Source of the DNA: Spirogloea muscicola
Taxonomy: Eukaryota; Streptophyta; Zygnematophyceae; Spirogloeales; Spirogloeaceae
NCBI GenBank assembly: GCA_009602725.1
Contig: WELB01000258.1
Coordinates: 26,414-50,914, forward strand
Direction: 5' to 3'
Length of the DNA stretch: 24,501 nucleotides
This document shows, piece after piece, positions 21,491 through 24,501 of the stretch (within the stretch, counting starts at the first letter, position 1; each line of letters starts with the position of its first letter). The notes under the pieces are model-generated. The model saw only the letters and a list, made by a program, of their open reading frames with translations. It was not told the DNA's origin and did not search any database. The position numbers were made by a program, and so were the translations under genes.

Positions 21491-21811
21491 AGAAGGCGCG
21501 CGGTGCGCACGAATGCAATGGAGGCCAAACCAAGACAGTACACTGTTGTAACAGTAATAAAGAAGTACTAACAGGGGCTAAGGTGACAGGAAGCATGTTA
21601 CAACTGAAAAGGGGAAACTAGTACCCACGAGTTTGCACGTATGCATATCAAAAACACTTATATGGGGCGCCGGAGCACCACCAAGCAGTCGTCTCGCTAA
21701 GCAGTAGTCGCATTTCCCCCCCCAGTCAGACTCATGCTTTGCACCATAAAGCTGGGCGTGCTCTACTTGGTTGCCGAAAGAACATACAGAAAGACGACTT
21801 CTGAAATGGGT

Positions 21812-21863
21812 CGATAGCTGTAAGAGGCCAGCCCCACAAAAATTGGACAAGGTCCGAAGGAAC
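21812..21863 (+). repeat. Dispersed hairpin repeat, copy 6
   Basis: AGCTGTAAGAGGCCAGCCCC, then ACAAAAATTGGACAAGGTCC and GAAGGAACGCTG, match the family core in the same plus-strand orientation as the other copies. Confidence 0.7.
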
Positions 21864-22110
21864 GCTGAAGCAAGGATGGGCCGTAATCTATCTGTCATGT
21901 ATTCGGGCATCGCTTAGGCTGGGGCACAACGTTTGTCTGACAACATTTTTTGACAAGTCGCCCTTGCTGATGGTAGCAATGACTGAGTGAACAAGGTGTG
22001 CGGTTGTGGCTGCAAAACCATGAGCAGCTCATCGTTTACACTCTGCACTCGAGATCAGGAATTTTAGCTTAAGCAAAGATGTTGTCTATATACAAATTAT
22101 TCTTGCCCTA

Positions 22111-22167
22111 CGTTGTTATATGTGTGGTTGTATAATTACGATAACAACGCATAATTATACGTTGTTA
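22111..22167. repeat. Nested AT-rich inverted repeats
   Basis: CGTTGTTAT (22111-22119) is the reverse complement of ATAACAACG (22141-22149), and GTATAATTA (22130-22138) is the reverse complement of TAATTATAC (22152-22160). A further CGTTGTTA follows at 22160-22167. The arms interleave, so alternative hairpins or a pseudoknot-like fold are possible. It could be a decayed MITE terminus or simply AT-rich spacer. Confidence 0.55.
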
Positions 22168-22860
22168 CCGTATAGTTTGAGCAAAGAAAGTTTTGGCTAA
22201 TGTAGCTCGAAGAGCTTGTCGAGCAAAGGAGAACAACCAAAAGCCCGACAGTGGGCAATCAACTTCAAGCTCCTGACGAGCAAATTGGTGAAAGAAAGGA
22301 AGAGGTGGAAGCGCGGATAAGTAGCTACAATATGGTCGTAGCCAGAGTCACGTCTGTCCTAGCCAGAGAGTGCTGCGCGGATCCTTCAAGCCTTGCAGGG
22401 GCCAGAGCAATATGCTGTTGACGTGAAAAGGAGGCTGTGTCAAGAATGAACGGAAATGTGAGCATGTACCTCTGTCAACATCCTCCTGCATGTTGAGCTT
22501 CCTCACCATCCCGCTTGATACACTCCTGAACAGCGGCTGCACAAAAGAACAAGTGCGATGATTTATGCTCTTTCATGGAATAGCAGAACTGATGACCTGT
22601 AAATAGCAAGGCTGTTGAATGTGAGCAGTGCCGACATACTGCGATGAATGGGTGGTGGCTTGCCTCAAGTTGGACTCTGCAGGCAGTAGTGGTAGGCCGC
22701 CGGTCCTTGATAGGTCTGCACATAAATCTTGGACCTTACAGAAATACCAACCCTGCATCATGTACATTCAAAGTCTGAGAGCAACGTTTAAGCTTATCAT
22801 GTCATATTTTGACCTCCTGTAACATTCTTAACAGAATAAATTCCATCGTGAGCTCACCTG

Positions 22861-24501
22861 TTACGCAAATAACACCTGGCACCCCAGCACAGCAGCGGCG
22901 TGAGACCCAGCTCCATCGCCGCGGCAGCCCTTCGCCGGGCCCTTCACCTCTTCCACAGGGATCTCAGCCAAGTGCATGCTCTGATGCTTGGGTATGGTAG
23001 CAATTAAGAGACTCAGATCTGGTCTCAAAAGGCACAGGCAGTTCCCGCCAAGCGAGACGAGCTGCACCGCCCAGGGCTTGAGGCCAGCGGCCGGCATCCT
23101 GAGCCCGTCCACATCCTGCCATTTGTTGTCATCGTCATTCCAGAACTTGACTTGGTGGTCAGCACTGAAGTCCACAATGTATAGTCGGCCGTGCAGCGCA
23201 GCAGTTGGACCTTGCCAACCCTGCATTTGCATGCAAGATTCACCAGGAGAAAGTCAGATAGAGTCAGCAGCTGCAGTCTTACGTAGGTCACAATCATCCC
23301 CAATCCAACTTGTAGATCAGATTCAGAGGTTGCATCGGGTGTTGCTTAGCAAAAGTGCCTTGATGTCTTAAGCATGCATAGCTGACTGGTCTTGTATGAG
23401 TAGTTGCACAGCCTGCCCAGCTGCAAAAGTTGTTGCCCTTGGACATACTCAAAGGTTTTGTAGGCAGGGCACAAGAGGACGACTGGACTGACCTGCACCA
23501 TAGGCCTGCTGAGCTCGCGAATGGCTCCAGAGACGGGGTTCAGGCAGATGCCGAGGCGGGGCCCCCAGCCAATGTTCTTGGCATACAAGCAGCCGTTGAG
23601 GATGGCCTGGTAGCCTGGAAGTGTCATCAGCTCCGCCGGTGCGTTGCTTCTGACCTCCTGCCACTGCTCGGCCACCTCGTCGTACGTCTCCACCGTGCTC
23701 ACCATAGACAGGCTGCAAGGATGGGACAGCCAGAGGCACTCGGGTTGTCTAGTTAGGCATGTTGCGTGTGGTCGAAACCTGCGGCACCTTGAGTGGCGAA
23801 TGCAGTTTCTAAAGCTGCAATGCACATGCCCAAGTGGTGAGCTCCTCACTTGTTGGAGGTGCCGATGCCGCCGGCAATGTACAGCCGGCCGTCGACGATC
23901 CCGCTCATGCAGAACCAGCGGCCGGTGCGCACGCTGGAGATGCGGGACCAGGCATTGGTGCAGGGGTCGTAGACGACGACCCGGTTGGCGCCCTCGGCGG
24001 GCTTGTCGCGCTCAACCATGCCCGACACCCACAGCCGCCCGTCGAGCGCTGCGAACTGCAGCGTGAGCACGTTGCGGTGCTCCAGGCCGGGGATGGGCGG
24101 CAGCAGCCTCCACGACCGCGCCGCCGGGTCGTAGGCGTACCACATGTTGCTGCCCTGCCAGTCGCTGCCATGACAACAAGCTTCACGCTCGTCAATGCCT
24201 CAGCTGGAGCTCCATGGCTGGCCGCGCTTGGCTCTGCGCTCCAGACTCGCCTGGTGGTGGCTTTGCCACCAATTGAAGGTCACAGGTTCGAATCCTGTAG
24301 AGTGCCACTGCGCCTTAAAGCCGGTCGCTAGCCTGGGCCGGCTTTTTTGGGTGCGCGGACCTGACGGAGGCGTAGAGCCAGGGCTGCGCCAGGCCGCTCC
24401 GCCGCCGCGCCGCGGAGAACTCGCGGCAGCCGACCAGCGCCCGCCAGCTCCTGCGGCCTTGCGCACCGCGCAGCGGGTCAGCGGCCGCCGAGCCCGGGCT
24501 G
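22861..24501 (-). CDS. F-box/kelch-repeat protein, 5' end outside window
   Basis: Such proteins are substrate-recognition subunits of SCF ubiquitin ligases; the kelch propeller binds the target. Four minus-strand exons are visible: 24361-24501 (partial), 23850-24164, 23493-23712 and 22861-23220, joined by GT-AG introns with matching phases. The first visible exon has SWRALVGCREFSAARRRSGL and QPWLYASV, the end of the F-box region and the linker typical of the plant family. Kelch blades follow: MWYAYDPAARSWRLLPPIPG, GRLWVSGM..VVVYDPCTNAWSRI, GRLYIAGGIG..VETYDEVAEQWQEV, GCLYAKNIG..CLNPVSGAI and GRLYIVDF..VKFWNDDDNKWQDV. The C-terminus ends in GCQVLFA, matching the family's terminal CQVL. Most of the F-box lies beyond the right edge. 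The target protein cannot be predicted. Confidence 0.9.
24214..24308 (+). pseudogene. tRNA-like remnant inside kelch intron
   Basis: On the plus strand, antisense to the kelch gene, ACAGG-TTCGAAT-CCTGT (24282-24298) is a perfect T arm and contains an exact pol III B box, GGTTCGAATCC. Upstream, TGGTGGC-TTT-GCCACCA (24255-24271) is a perfect 7-bp hairpin resembling the long variable arm of Ser/Leu tRNAs. TGGCCGCGCTTGG and CCAGACTCGCCTGG resemble D- and anticodon-arm sequence. I could not pair an acceptor stem or a proper 7-base anticodon loop, so a functional tRNA is not supported; a tRNA pseudogene or tRNA-derived SINE fragment fits better. Confidence 0.5.
24317..24348 (+). terminator. GC-rich hairpin followed by T6
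   Basis: AAAGCCGG (24317-24324) pairs perfectly with CCGGCTTT (338-345 of the same kilobase block), with a 13-base loop, and the T run continues to 24348. This is the form of a bacterial or plastid intrinsic terminator, and the T6 would also stop RNA polymerase III. It lies directly downstream of the tRNA-like element, in the same orientation. Confidence 0.45.

Larger units (their letters stand above)
20961..22860. other. Repeat-bearing spacer between lipase and kelch genes
   Basis: No coding exon with family resemblance was found. Just upstream of the lipase start are GC-rich leader sequence and a short telomere-like motif. Four copies of the dispersed repeat lie between 21171 and 21863, and an AT-rich inverted repeat near 22111-22167. 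The part from about 22350 to 22860 should contain the kelch 3' UTR. A minus-strand frame near 22475-22560 has no identifiable product. Confidence 0.55.

Noticed and set aside
24214-24308. Functional nuclear tRNA gene
   Set aside because: The T arm is perfect but no acceptor stem pairs, and no 7-base anticodon loop with T at position 33 could be formed, so it is listed only as a remnant.

Overview
The window is eukaryotic nuclear DNA from the green-plant lineage. Every recognisable gene is split by short, mostly GT-AG introns, and the best-matching families are plant ones: a root-cap/LEA-related secreted protein, an ABCG7-type half transporter, a plant-style NUP35 and a plant-type NOP9/PUM23. 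Dense introns, compact spacing, GC-rich exons and trinucleotide/dinucleotide microsatellites would suit a streptophyte alga or an early-diverging land plant. That is inference from family resemblance; the species cannot be named from this sequence. A 117-base run of N and very long homopolymers show a draft assembly.

Layout, left to right: (1) a 122-base T run, then the 3' part of NUP35 (+, 129-1526), whose N-terminus is missing. (2) About 2.65 kb with no recognisable gene. (3) A secreted PAN-like/VWD-like/root-cap-domain protein (+, 4180-6138, 5 exons). (4) A 1.6 kb spacer with a diverged tandem duplication. (5) The nucleolar pumilio-type ribosome-assembly protein NOP9/PUM23 (+, 7757-12428, 12 exons). 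(6) A hotdog-fold ACOT13-like thioesterase (-, 12687-13582, 3 exons), convergent with NOP9. (7) A polypurine/microsatellite spacer with the assembly gap. (8) An ABCG7-like transporter (+, 14404-18378, 12 exons), divergent from the thioesterase. (9) A class-3 lipase (-, 18838-20960, 7 exons), convergent with the transporter. (10) A 1.9 kb repeat-bearing spacer. (11) The 3' part of an F-box/kelch-repeat protein (-, 22861 to beyond the right edge). Exon joins were chosen by hand from splice signals. In every gene the phases close and the joined reading frame runs to a stop codon.

The genes do not form a pathway; this is ordinary unlinked nuclear gene content. Items worth a second look are mainly non-coding: a hairpin-bearing dispersed repeat (six copies) that tends to lie upstream of genes; a tRNA-like remnant followed by a terminator-like hairpin inside a kelch intron; telomere-like motifs in a GC-AG intron of NOP9; and a 30-base homopolymer that encodes the hydrophobic core of the lipase signal peptide. 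I found no convincing undescribed multi-gene system.
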